A program made the position numbers and the translations under genes. Shown one piece after another: positions 25,511 to 34,310 of a DNA stretch of 64,000 nt (position 1 is its first letter; every line of letters starts with the position of its first letter). The notes beneath the pieces were generated by a model. It was not told the origin of the DNA. It saw nothing but the letters and a program-made list of their open reading frames with translations, and did no database searches. Source of the DNA: Stenotrophomonas sp. 364 (GTDB lineage: Bacteria; Pseudomonadota; Gammaproteobacteria; Xanthomonadales; Xanthomonadaceae); contig NZ_CP047135.1 in NCBI RefSeq assembly GCF_009832905.1, positions 3,574,001 through 3,638,000 on the forward strand. Direction: 5' to 3'.

Positions 25511-28384
25511 TCAGAACCGCAGGTCCGCGCGCAGGTACCAGTAGCGACCACGCGGGATGTCGTAGGTGGACGCGTCGTAGCCGTTGAGCGAGCACGACAG
25601 GCAGATCGGCGGATCCTTGTCGAACACGTTGTTCAAGCCGGCGCTGAGCTGCAGGCCCTTCATCCAGTCCACCTTGTAGCCCACCTGCAGGTCATGGAAG
25701 GTGGTGGCATCAAGCGTGTTGGTGCCCTCCTGCTGGTTGCTGCACACCGGGAAGGCCACCGCGTCGCCGCAGTCCTCGGTCAGCTCGGAGATGTGCCGCA
25801 CGGTCCAGGAGGCGCTCCAGTTGGCCCGGGCCCAGCTCAGCGTCGCGTTGCTGGTCCACTCCGGGATCGAACTGTCGGCCACTTCCACGCCCGGCTTCTG
25901 CGGCTGCCGCTGGCCCGCCGCGCCCAGTGCTTCATAGCGCCCCACGAAAGTGTTCTGCCAGCCCAGCTTGAACTGGCCGATGTCGCTCTGCGGGAACGTC
26001 CAGAACAGGTCCACGTCCCAGCCGTCGGTCTTGATCGAGCCCAGGTTGGTGAGCCGGTTGTTGAAGCTGCTCACCGCACCGGTGGACGCGCGGCTGATGC
26101 CCTCGCAGTAGACCGGATCCAGCGTTTCCACGCACAGGTCCAGCTGGGTCTGCGCGTTGATGGCCTGGATGGCGCCTTCGATGGTGTGGCGGTAGAACGT
26201 CACTTCCACGTCGAAGCGCTCCGACCATGACGCATCATTGCCGAACCACGGGCTCCACACGAACCCGGCGCTGAAGCTGCGCGAACGTTCCGGATCCAGT
26301 TCGGCGTTGCCGCCGGTGGTGACCGAGATCTGCGAGTTGGCCTGTTGGAAGCCGGTCGGTACGCCGAGCGCGGCGCAGTTGGCCGGATTGCCACGCGGTG
26401 CGGTGCCGCCCAGGCCGATCGAGCACGGGTCGAACAGCTGCAGGTCGGCACGCGCCGCCGAGCCATACAGCTCACCGATGGACGGTGCGCGGAAGCCTTC
26501 GGCGTAGCTGGTACGCAGCACGAAGTCATTGGTCACCTGCCAGCGCAGGCCGTACTTGGGGGTGAACTCGCCGCCGAAGGTGGAGTAGTCCGAGTAGCGC
26601 CCGGCCAGGCTCAGGTCGAGCTTCTCGCCGATCGCGCTCTTGGCGAAGATCGGCACGCTCAGCTCCAGGTACGCTTCATTGACGTCGTAGGAACCGGACG
26701 TGGGCAGCGACGGCACGCCGTTGTAATGGCCGATCACCGTGAGCGGATCGGGATCGTAGCGGCCCTCGTACTTGCGGTACTCGTAGCCGGTGGCGAACGA
26801 CACCGGGCCGGCCGGCAGGTTGAACAGGTCACTGCTCAGGTTGGCGGTGAACAGGCTCAACTCGTTCTGGCTGCGGTCGCGCACCACCGGCTGGATCCAG
26901 TCCAGCATCGCCGGGGTGATCGACCCGGCGCCCCCGAAGATGTTCAGCGGCACGCAGCCGGGCGTGGCCGCGCATACCGCCGGGTCGCCCAGGGCCATGT
27001 TCACCTTGAAGATGTCATAGCTGCCGTAGTTGGTCTGCTCGGCCTTGTTCTTGCTGTACATGCCGTTGACGTCCCAGAACCAGCTGCGGCTGCCGGCCTC
27101 GAACTGGCCCACCAGGCCGGTGGCGAAGTACTGGGTGTTGACCTCCTGCTCGAAGATGCGCGCGCCGCCTTCCACCGGGCGCCGGCCGATCAGGCTCATG
27201 TTGCCCGAGGACACCAGGTCGAACCCGAATGGGTTGTATGGGTTGAGTGCGGACACCACGATGTTGTCGGCCAGCGGGTTGCCGGTGGCGCCATCGGGGC
27301 CGAAGAACAGCGGCTCCGGGCCGGCTTGGTTGGTCGATTCGCGGCGGTTGCCCAGCGCCTTGATGTACCACTGGATGTTGTCGGTGATGTCGAAACGGAA
27401 CTGGCCAAAGATGCCCTTACGTTCCGACGGCGTCAGCACCATGTTGTATTCGGCGAAGTTGAAGCGGTCGGCCGAGGTGAAGCAGTGGTAGTCGTCGGTA
27501 CGGCTGCAACCGGCACTGCCGTCGTAGCGTGGGTTGCTCACCCCGGTATTGGGCACGATGTCCTGCTCGGCGCCGGTGTTGGGGTCGACGAAGGCGAAGC
27601 GGCCCTGCGGAATGCCACCGCTGCCGAAGGCCAGCCCGGTGCCCGGGATCGGGAAGCGCGACTGCTCGCGGTCGCGCGCGTACACCGGGTCCTGCTTGGT
27701 CCAGCTGGCGCCCAGGAACAGGGTGTAGCGGTCGCCGCTGGTGCCCCAGGCCAGGTCCACGCCCTTCTGGGTGCCGTCGCCCTTGCTGTACTCGCCGTAG
27801 TTCAGCGTGACCTGGCCGCCATCGAATTCGCGCCGGGTGATGATGTTGACCACGCCGGCGATGGCGTCGGAGCCGTACAACGACGACGCGCCGTCTTCGA
27901 GCACTTCGATGCGCTCGACGATCGCCAGCGGAATGGTATTGAGATCGGTCGCCGCGCCCACGCCGGAGGCCGAGGATTCGTTGACCCAGCGGATACCGTC
28001 CACCAGCACCAGCACGCGTTTGGCCCCCAGGTGGCGCAGATCGACCTGGGCCGAACCGGCGCCCACGCCGCTGCCGTCAGGCGGGAAGCCGAAGTTGCCG
28101 GAGGAATTGAATTTGGCGTTCAGCGCCGACCCGGACCCGGTGAGCTGCTGCAGCACTTCGCCAATGGAGTTCATGCCGGTGCGTTCGATCTCGGCCCGGG
28201 TCAGGGTCTGGATCGGCACCTGGCCTTCCACTTCGGCGCGCTTGATGCGGCTGCCGGTCACCTCGACGCGGTCCAGCTCGGTGGTGGTACGGGGCGCTTC
28301 CTGCGCGCCGGCCAGCGCGGGCACTGCCAACAACAGACACAGCGATACAGCGACCGCCAAGGGGCGGTAGTGCAGGTCGTTCAT
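25511..28384 (-). CDS. TonB-dependent receptor (peptide/carbohydrate-type outer-membrane transporter)
   Basis: An outer-membrane receptor of 957 residues. The signal peptide ends ALAGAQ. The plug carries [20 protein letters not shown], then [11 protein letters not shown] and [20 protein letters not shown], the wording of the large xanthomonad/caulobacter receptor class rather than the siderophore class. The barrel ends YLRADLRF. The substrate is unknown. AGAGAG lies a few bases before ATG 28384. Two exbD genes lie immediately upstream on the same strand, so the energising apparatus may be dedicated to it. Confidence 0.93.
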   Translation of the reverse strand: MNDLHYRPLAVAVSLCLLLAVPALAGAQEAPRTTTELDRVEVTGSRIKRAEVEGQVPIQTLTRAEIERTGMNSIGEVLQQLTGSGSALNAKFNSSGNFGFPPDGSGVGAGSAQVDLRHLGAKRVLVLVDGIRWVNESSASGVGAATDLNTIPLAIVERIEVLEDGASSLYGSDAIAGVVNIITRREFDGGQVTLNYGEYSKGDGTQKGVDLAWGTSGDRYTLFLGASWTKQDPVYARDREQSRFPIPGTGLAFGSGGIPQGRFAFVDPNTGAEQDIVPNTGVSNPRYDGSAGCSRTDDYHCFTSADRFNFAEYNMVLTPSERKGIFGQFRFDITDNIQWYIKALGNRRESTNQAGPEPLFFGPDGATGNPLADNIVVSALNPYNPFGFDLVSSGNMSLIGRRPVEGGARIFEQEVNTQYFATGLVGQFEAGSRSWFWDVNGMYSKNKAEQTNYGSYDIFKVNMALGDPAVCAATPGCVPLNIFGGAGSITPAMLDWIQPVVRDRSQNELSLFTANLSSDLFNLPAGPVSFATGYEYRKYEGRYDPDPLTVIGHYNGVPSLPTSGSYDVNEAYLELSVPIFAKSAIGEKLDLSLAGRYSDYSTFGGEFTPKYGLRWQVTNDFVLRTSYAEGFRAPSIGELYGSAARADLQLFDPCSIGLGGTAPRGNPANCAALGVPTGFQQANSQISVTTGGNAELDPERSRSFSAGFVWSPWFGNDASWSERFDVEVTFYRHTIEGAIQAINAQTQLDLCVETLDPVYCEGISRASTGAVSSFNNRLTNLGSIKTDGWDVDLFWTFPQSDIGQFKLGWQNTFVGRYEALGAAGQRQPQKPGVEVADSSIPEWTSNATLSWARANWSASWTVRHISELTEDCGDAVAFPVCSNQQEGTNTLDATTFHDLQVGYKVDWMKGLQLSAGLNNVFDKDPPICLSCSLNGYDASTYDIPRGRYWYLRADLRF

Positions 28385-28631
28385 TCGCTCTCTCCACAAA
28401 GGAATGTTGGTCTGGGCTGCCGCACCCCCTGCATGGCGGCAACGTCTCCTTTGTAAACAAACGGTAAACGGGCCGACGTGATGGCCGACACTCTTTCACG
28501 CGGATGCGACAAATCCGAACAGGCAACATGCCCGCCCTGCAAGGCTTTCGAGAGGCCGTCGTCGCTGCGTACCGCGCAACGAGGCGTGGTCTGGAACTGA
28601 CGCAACACGGATCAACGCGCGTGCACGCCGT

Positions 28632-29051
28632 TCAGTCGTCCGAGTCGATCCCCAGGCCCGACATCAGCCCGGCGTTGTCCACGGCAACCATCACCTCGGC
28701 CAGGGCCTGGTAGTCGGTGTCACCGGTGGTGCGCAGCCGCACGGTCGGGCGCTGCTGCGCCGGCAGGGTGGAAAAGGCCTGCAGTTGCGCGGCCACTGCG
28801 CCCAACGGCAGCGGTACGCCGTTCCAGCGCAGGTGATTGGCCGCGTCCAGCGACAGTTCGATCGGGGGCGGATGCGGCGCGTAGGCCTCCGGACCGCACC
28901 ATGTTCCCTGCGGCAATGGCAGGGCCAACGGCCGCTGCAGCATCGGGAACGTGGCCACGACCACCACCAGCACCACCAACATCACATCCACCAACGGCGT
29001 GAGGTTGGGCATGGCGATGGGGCCGCCGGGCCTGTTACCTGGAAAAACCAT
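28632..29051 (-). CDS. exbD: ExbD/TolR-like biopolymer transport protein, divergent
   Basis: A 139-residue ExbD-like inner-membrane protein: short N-terminus, one transmembrane helix with the conserved Asp in [15 protein letters not shown], then a periplasmic domain (PPPIELSLDAANHLRWNGVPL). It is clearly paralogous to the exbD just upstream but more diverged, with an added Trp-Cys segment (GTWCGPEAY) after the helix. The start at 29051 (MVFPGNRPGG) aligns with the MAFRAAA start of the neighbour. No exbB or tonB lies nearby, so it must share these with another locus. Confidence 0.88.
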   Translation of the reverse strand: MVFPGNRPGGPIAMPNLTPLVDVMLVVLVVVVATFPMLQRPLALPLPQGTWCGPEAYAPHPPPIELSLDAANHLRWNGVPLPLGAVAAQLQAFSTLPAQQRPTVRLRTTGDTDYQALAEVMVAVDNAGLMSGLGIDSDD

Positions 29052-29132
29052 CCGCTGCGTCCTGCACCAAGGTGGATGGCCCATCGTGCCATGAAAGCGT
29101 GGCCCGTCCACACGGACAGGCCACGACCGTGG

Positions 29133-29543
29133 TCAGGGACGCACGAAGGCGACGCGCTCCAGGTGCGCGTTGCTGGCAGCCGCCAGCACCTTGGCCATCA
29201 CCGCATACTCGGCGTCGGGGTCGGTGGCGATTCGCAACTCCGGCAGGTTGCCGGCGTGCGCCTGTGCCTGGTCCTGCATGCGTGCCTGCAGGGAGGCGAC
29301 CGGCACCACCTGCCCGTTCCAGGTGACCTGGTTGGACGCATCCACGCGCAGCTCGATCGGCGGCGGTGGCTCGGTGGGCGGCACTACGGTGGTGGTGCGT
29401 TGCGGCAGGTTGACCGGGATGGGCAAGGACACCATCGGGGCGGTCACGATGAAGATGATCAACAACACCAGCATCACATCGACCAACGGGGTGACGTTGA
29501 TCTCGGCCAGTGGTCCAGACGTAGCGGCTGCGCGGAATGCCAT
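29133..29543 (-). CDS. exbD: ExbD biopolymer transport protein
   Basis: A 136-residue component of the TonB-ExbB-ExbD motor. It has the standard N-terminus ([20 protein letters not shown]), the transmembrane Asp needed for proton flow ([15 protein letters not shown]), and a periplasmic domain with [21 protein letters not shown] 29543 was chosen by alignment to the family; the open frame upstream is spurious. It is the first gene of exbD-exbD-receptor on the minus strand. Confidence 0.93.
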   Translation of the reverse strand: MAFRAAATSGPLAEINVTPLVDVMLVLLIIFIVTAPMVSLPIPVNLPQRTTTVVPPTEPPPPIELRVDASNQVTWNGQVVPVASLQARMQDQAQAHAGNLPELRIATDPDAEYAVMAKVLAAASNAHLERVAFVRP

Positions 29544-29687
29544 GCTCTGTCTCTCCCTGGAGCGGGCTGCCCCATGGCCGACACTACGCCGGGCGCGGCC
29601 GGTCTTCACCGCGCTGTGCGGCGCTCGTTCATGATCGAGTCGGCTTGCCCTCACCGCCCTTCACCGTGCGCCGTTATGCTTTCGGCC

Positions 29688-31667
29688 ATGACTCGACTTC
29701 CCCTGTATTTCCTCAGCGCCTCCGTCCTGCTGGCCTGCACCGGGGTCAGCCCGGTGGCCGATGCGCAGAACCTGGATGCGCAGCGCGCGCAGCTCAAGGC
29801 AGCCATCGACAACGCCGAGCGCGGCCAGTACGACCCGGCCCAGGCCGCAGCGCTGGCCAGGCATCCGCTGTACGGCTGGCTGGAATACGCCAACCTGCGC
29901 CGGAACATCGACTCGGTCAGCGCCACGCAGGCGCAGGACTTCCTCAAGCGTTACAACGGCCAGGCCGTGGCCAGCAGTTTCCGCAGCGTCTGGCTGCCCG
30001 CCCTGGCACGCCGCCAGGAGTGGCCCACGCTGCTGGCCAACTGGGTTCCCACCGACAACGTCGGGTTGCGCTGTGCCCAGCTCAACGCACGCCAGGCCAC
30101 CGGCAAGGCCGACGCACAGTGGACCAGCGAGGCCCAGGCGATCTGGCGCAGCACCGGCAAGTCCCTGCCCGATGCGTGCGATGCGGTGTTCGCCGTGCTC
30201 GATGCCAAGGGCGGCCTGAGTGCCGACCTGCGCTGGGCACGCATCGATGCGGCCGCCGACGAGCAGCAGCCGGCGGTGATGCGCAGCGCGGCGCGCGGCC
30301 TGCCCGCCGCCGACCTGGCTCTGGCCAACACCTATGCCGCCTTCGTCGACAAACCCAATGCCAGCGCGTTGAACTGGCCGCGCAATGAGCGCAGCCGGCG
30401 CATCGCCACCGATGGCCTGGCCAAGCTGGCCAAGGCCGACCCGGCCGCCACCGAGCAGCAGCTGCCGCAGTACGCCAACGCGCTGCAGCTGAGCCCGGCC
30501 CAGCAGGCGCAGGTGCTGTACCAGGTGGCGCTGTGGACGGTGGCCTCGTACGGCCCCGAATCGGCTCGCCGCCTCAACGCGGTGCCCGATTCGGCCTACG
30601 ACGAGCGCCTGCACGAATGGCGCGCGCGCGAAGCGATGTCGCGCGGCGACTGGCCGCAGGCGCTGGCCGCGATCCGCAAGATGGGCCCGACCCAGCGCAG
30701 CGACTCGCGCTGGCGCTACTTCGAGGCCCGCATGCTGGAGAAAACCGGCAAGCGCAGCGAGGCGCAGCCGCTGTACCGCGAGGCGGCACGTGCGGCCACC
30801 TTCCATGGCTTCCTCGCCGCCGACCAGCTCGGCCAGTCCACCTACACGCTGTGCCCGTGGGAACCCAATGACAGCGCTCAGGCGCAGGCGGCGGTCGCCC
30901 GCGACCCGGCCATCGTGCGGGCCATGGAGCTGTTCAAGATCGAACGCGCCGGCTGGGCCGTCGCCGAGTGGAATGACGCCCTGAGCCGCTACGACGCCAC
31001 CCAGCGCCGCATCGCGGTGGAAGTGGCGCGCGACAACGGCTGGTTCGACCGTGCGGTGTTCTCGCTGGGCAAGACGCCGGACGAGCAGCGCCTGTATTCG
31101 CTGCGCTTCCCGCTGCATCACGACGACGCCATCCGCCGCGAATCGGCCCGCAACGCGATCGACCCGGCCTGGGTGGCCGCCGAGATCCGCGCCGAGAGCA
31201 TCTTCAACCCGAAGGCGCGCTCCCCGGCCAACGCCATGGGTCTGATGCAGGTGCTGCCGGCCACCGGTGCCAGCGTGGCCAAGTCGATCGGCCTGACCAA
31301 CTACGGCGGCGCCGCCAGCCTGTACGACCCGGACACCAACATCGCTCTTGGCACGGCCTACCTGCGCCAGCTGATGAACAAGTACGAGGGCCTGCCGTAC
31401 ATCACCATCGCCGCCTACAACGCCGGTCCCACGCCAACCGCGCGCTGGCAGACCCAGCGCCCGGGCTTCGACCCGGACATCTGGATCGAGACCATCAGCT
31501 ACAAGGAAACCCGCGAGTACGTCGCGCGCATCCTGGCCTTCAGCGTGATCTACGACTGGCGCTTGAACGGCAACGCCCTGCCGGTGACCGACCGCATGAA
31601 CGGTCGCCTGCAGGCCAAGCGCAAGAATTTCGCGTGTGCGGCCAACGCGGACAAGGGCGGCGACTGA
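29688..31667 (+). CDS. slt: Soluble lytic murein transglycosylase
   Basis: A periplasmic Slt70-type enzyme that cleaves the MurNAc-GlcNAc bond to form anhydro-muropeptides. It has 659 residues: signal peptide (ending VADA), a long alpha-superhelical U/L region rich in Ala-Leu repeats, and the C-terminal SLT domain. The catalytic Glu503 is in AEIRAESIFNP, followed by AMGLMQVLPATG, NIALGTAYLRQL and AAYNAGP. ATG 29688 follows a purine-poor leader; an in-frame ATG at 29676 is possible. It is divergent from exbD and followed by SMAGs. Confidence 0.96.
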   Translation: MTRLPLYFLSASVLLACTGVSPVADAQNLDAQRAQLKAAIDNAERGQYDPAQAAALARHPLYGWLEYANLRRNIDSVSATQAQDFLKRYNGQAVASSFRSVWLPALARRQEWPTLLANWVPTDNVGLRCAQLNARQATGKADAQWTSEAQAIWRSTGKSLPDACDAVFAVLDAKGGLSADLRWARIDAAADEQQPAVMRSAARGLPAADLALANTYAAFVDKPNASALNWPRNERSRRIATDGLAKLAKADPAATEQQLPQYANALQLSPAQQAQVLYQVALWTVASYGPESARRLNAVPDSAYDERLHEWRAREAMSRGDWPQALAAIRKMGPTQRSDSRWRYFEARMLEKTGKRSEAQPLYREAARAATFHGFLAADQLGQSTYTLCPWEPNDSAQAQAAVARDPAIVRAMELFKIERAGWAVAEWNDALSRYDATQRRIAVEVARDNGWFDRAVFSLGKTPDEQRLYSLRFPLHHDDAIRRESARNAIDPAWVAAEIRAESIFNPKARSPANAMGLMQVLPATGASVAKSIGLTNYGGAASLYDPDTNIALGTAYLRQLMNKYEGLPYITIAAYNAGPTPTARWQTQRPGFDPDIWIETISYKETREYVARILAFSVIYDWRLNGNALPVTDRMNGRLQAKRKNFACAANADKGGD

Positions 31668-31676
31668 GCCGCCGCG

Positions 31677-31792
31677 GTATGCCGGCCGCTGGCCGGCTCC
31701 TCGCAATGCCCGAAGATTCCCGCGAGCCGGCCAGCGGCCGGCACTACGTCATTGTGCGGGTTCATGGCGAGCCGGCCAGCGGCCGGCACTAC
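31677..31792. repeat. Three SMAG hairpins (one forward, two reverse)
   Basis: Forward 31677-31700 (terminus mutated GTAG to GTAT), reverse 31724-31747 and reverse 31769-31792. All share the stem gccggccgc-tggccggc, and the two reverse copies have a 45-bp period. They fill the gap between slt and cca. Confidence 0.9.
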
Positions 31793-31832
31793 CGGTTGGC
31801 GTCGCGTTGGCCCACTGCGGCATCATGGGCGC

Positions 31833-33053
31833 ATGAAGATCTATCTTGTTGGCGGCGCCGTACGCGACCGCCTGTTGCAGCAGACCCCCGGTGACCGCGA
31901 CTGGGTGGTGGTAGGCGCCACCCAGGCGCAGATGGAAGCACAGGGCTACAAGGCCGTGGGCCGCGACTTCCCCGTGTTCCTGCATCCGGACACCGGCGAG
32001 GAATACGCACTGGCGCGCACCGAGCGCAAATCCGGGCGCGGCTACCGCGGCTTTGTGGTCGATGCCGACCCGTCAGTGACGCTGGAAGACGACCTGCTGC
32101 GCCGCGACTTCACCATCAACGCAATCGCCTGCGACGAGGCCACCGGTACGCTGGTGGACCCGTATGGCGGTGCGCGCGACATCGAGCAGCGTATCCTGCG
32201 CCACGTGGGCCCCGCGTTCGTGGAAGACCCGCTGCGGGTACTGCGTGCGGCGCGCTTCATGGCGCGCTTTGCGCCGTTCGGTTTCACCGTGGCCCCGGAA
32301 ACCCTGGACCTGATGCGCCAGATCGCCGACAGCGGCGAGCTCGATGCGCTGGTACCCGAGCGGGTGTGGCAGGAACTGCGCCGCGCGCTCACCTGCGCCC
32401 AGCCCTCGGCTTTCCTGCGCACGTTGCACGAGGCCGGCGCGCTGCGGGCGATCCTGCCGGAACTGGAGGCGCTGTATGGCGTGCCGCAACGCGCCGAATT
32501 CCATCCCGAGGTGGATACCGGCGTGCACCAGGAAATGGTCAGCGACATGGCCGCGCGATTGGCGCCAGGCGACGACCTGATCGGCTTTGCCGCGCTTACC
32601 CACGACCTGGGCAAGGGCCTGACGCCGCCGTCGGAATGGCCGCGCCACATCATGCACGAGCAGCGCGGCGTCGCCCCGCTGCATGCCCTGTGCGAGCGCC
32701 TGAAGGTACCGCTGGACCACCGCCAGCTGGCCGAAGCGGTATGCCGCGACCATCTCAATGTGCACCGCATCGACGAACTGCGCGATGCCACCGTGCTGGA
32801 CCTGCTGGCCCGCTGCGACGGTTTCCGCCGCCCGGAGCGCATCGCGCAGATCGCGCTGTGCTGCGAGGCCGACAAGCGCGGCCGACTGGGCTTCGAGGAC
32901 AGCGACTACCCGCAGGGCGCCACGCTCACCCGCCTGCACGAGACGGCACTGGCGATCCAGGCGCGCGACCTGGACCTTACCCACCTGAAGGGGCCGGCAG
33001 TGGGTGAAGCGCTGGCCAAGGCGCGTACGCGGGCGATTGCGGCGGTGCGTTGA
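31833..33053 (+). CDS. cca: Multifunctional CCA tRNA nucleotidyltransferase
   Basis: Adds or repairs the 3' CCA of tRNAs. At 406 residues it is the long class II form with a C-terminal HD domain. The nucleotidyltransferase core begins [12 protein letters not shown], with the catalytic DxD in GDRDWVVVG (about residues 21-23). [10 protein letters not shown] and the downstream [16 protein letters not shown] are class II signatures. The HD motif ALTHDLGKG indicates added 2',3'-cyclic phosphodiesterase/phosphatase activity. It is monocistronic, just downstream of SMAG repeats. Confidence 0.97.
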   Translation: MKIYLVGGAVRDRLLQQTPGDRDWVVVGATQAQMEAQGYKAVGRDFPVFLHPDTGEEYALARTERKSGRGYRGFVVDADPSVTLEDDLLRRDFTINAIACDEATGTLVDPYGGARDIEQRILRHVGPAFVEDPLRVLRAARFMARFAPFGFTVAPETLDLMRQIADSGELDALVPERVWQELRRALTCAQPSAFLRTLHEAGALRAILPELEALYGVPQRAEFHPEVDTGVHQEMVSDMAARLAPGDDLIGFAALTHDLGKGLTPPSEWPRHIMHEQRGVAPLHALCERLKVPLDHRQLAEAVCRDHLNVHRIDELRDATVLDLLARCDGFRRPERIAQIALCCEADKRGRLGFEDSDYPQGATLTRLHETALAIQARDLDLTHLKGPAVGEALAKARTRAIAAVR

Positions 33054-33107
33054 ACGTCTGCGCCCCTACGGCCCGTGCATCAACGGGCCCGCGCGGCGCA
33101 TCCGGTT

Positions 33108-34151
33108 TCAGCGTGCATCCACCACCGCAGCGGCCTGTTTGCAGGCCGGCTGCGCAAGCAGCCATTCGCGCGCCAGCGCGGCCGCGTCCTGCCCTGCGCC
33201 CACCGTGACGTCAGGCTGCAGGCGGTTGCCGTCGCCTACGCCGTTGCGGTCGGCCATCACGCTGCCCGTCAGCAGCAGCATGCTGCCATCGGGCAGACGC
33301 GCCGTGGCATTGGAGGTGGAATAGCCGGCACTGGGCTGGCCGAAGCTGCGCGAGGCTGCCCGGCCGCGGAAGGCCAGCACCGACGCCTCGCCGGAACTGG
33401 CAGTGCGCGGCCCGAACAGGACGGCCACCGGCGCGCCCGGGTGGCGCAGCGTGTACCGCGTGTTGCGCGATCCGACCACCGCATTGCCGTCCGACCAGAT
33501 CGCGCCATCGCGATACGCCCACGGCTGGCGTTTGCCGGCCAGAATGGACATCCCGACCGGATCAGCGCCCTTGGCATCGCCCAGCAACGGGCCCAGGCCA
33601 AGCAGCATCGGCCACATGTTGCCGCCACTGTTGCCGCGCAGGTCGACCACCCAGCCACAGCGATTACCATCGTCCTGTTCCTGGATGCGCGTCTGCAGCG
33701 CAATGGCCGCCTGCTTGCGGGCCTGGTGCTGCACTTCCTGGGGCTGGGTCTGGTCGTCCATGTAGGCGCCTACCGTGATCCACCCCAGCCGCGCTGTCGG
33801 TCCCGTGCTGGCGTCCTCTGTCTGAAGGGGCGCAGCGCCCATCGCTGCCTGCGTGGCCTGTGCGCGTTTCGACGCCGTGCGCTGCTGGTCGGCCGATATC
33901 CAACGCCCGTGCCCGCCACTGCTGCGCTGGATCACATCGTCCAGCAACCGCCGCGTCTGCGCCGGGTCACGCGCAGCCGCCAGCGCCGCGCGGGCCTTGG
34001 ACCAGTCCACGCGGTCGCGATACAGCGACTGCTGCTGCAGCAGATCCAGAATCCGCGCCTGTGCCTCGGCGCTGGGTACGTCCTGTGCGTGTGCAGCGCC
34101 ACTTGCCGTTGCAAGCGCCACCATCAACAGCCAACCACGTCCTGCGATCAT
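33108..34151 (-). CDS. Exported S41-family peptidase-like protein
   Basis: A 347-residue secreted protein with a signal peptide (ending AHA). The core resembles S41 (C-terminal-processing/tricorn-like) peptidases: WVVDLRGNSGGNMWPML, then VAVLFGPRTASSGEASVLAF with the likely nucleophile Ser, then SFGQPSAGYSTSNA. The catalytic Lys of the CtpA group is not visible, as the TFGKG motif is replaced by SFGQPSAG. It may use the S41B-like geometry or be inactive. There is no PDZ domain. It stands alone between cca and the autotransporter. Confidence 0.82.
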   Translation of the reverse strand: MIAGRGWLLMVALATASGAAHAQDVPSAEAQARILDLLQQQSLYRDRVDWSKARAALAAARDPAQTRRLLDDVIQRSSGGHGRWISADQQRTASKRAQATQAAMGAAPLQTEDASTGPTARLGWITVGAYMDDQTQPQEVQHQARKQAAIALQTRIQEQDDGNRCGWVVDLRGNSGGNMWPMLLGLGPLLGDAKGADPVGMSILAGKRQPWAYRDGAIWSDGNAVVGSRNTRYTLRHPGAPVAVLFGPRTASSGEASVLAFRGRAASRSFGQPSAGYSTSNATARLPDGSMLLLTGSVMADRNGVGDGNRLQPDVTVGAGQDAAALAREWLLAQPACKQAAAVVDAR

Positions 34152-34310
34152 CGTGCTACATCCGTGTAGTGAGGAGGCTGCAGCTTAGCGCTGCACGCGG
34201 TCATCGGCACAGTGCACCGTTCGCATTACCAGCGACGCGTGCCACCGCAACGCAGCTGGCATCGCCGATTCCGTCCGGCGTGCCGCCGCGGATGCCCGCC
34301 TGCCGTCGCC

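Noticed and set aside
28785..29687. N-terminal extension of the lytic transglycosylase opposite the exbD genes
   Set aside because: The signal peptide begins at 29688, and the upstream text is antisense to exbD.
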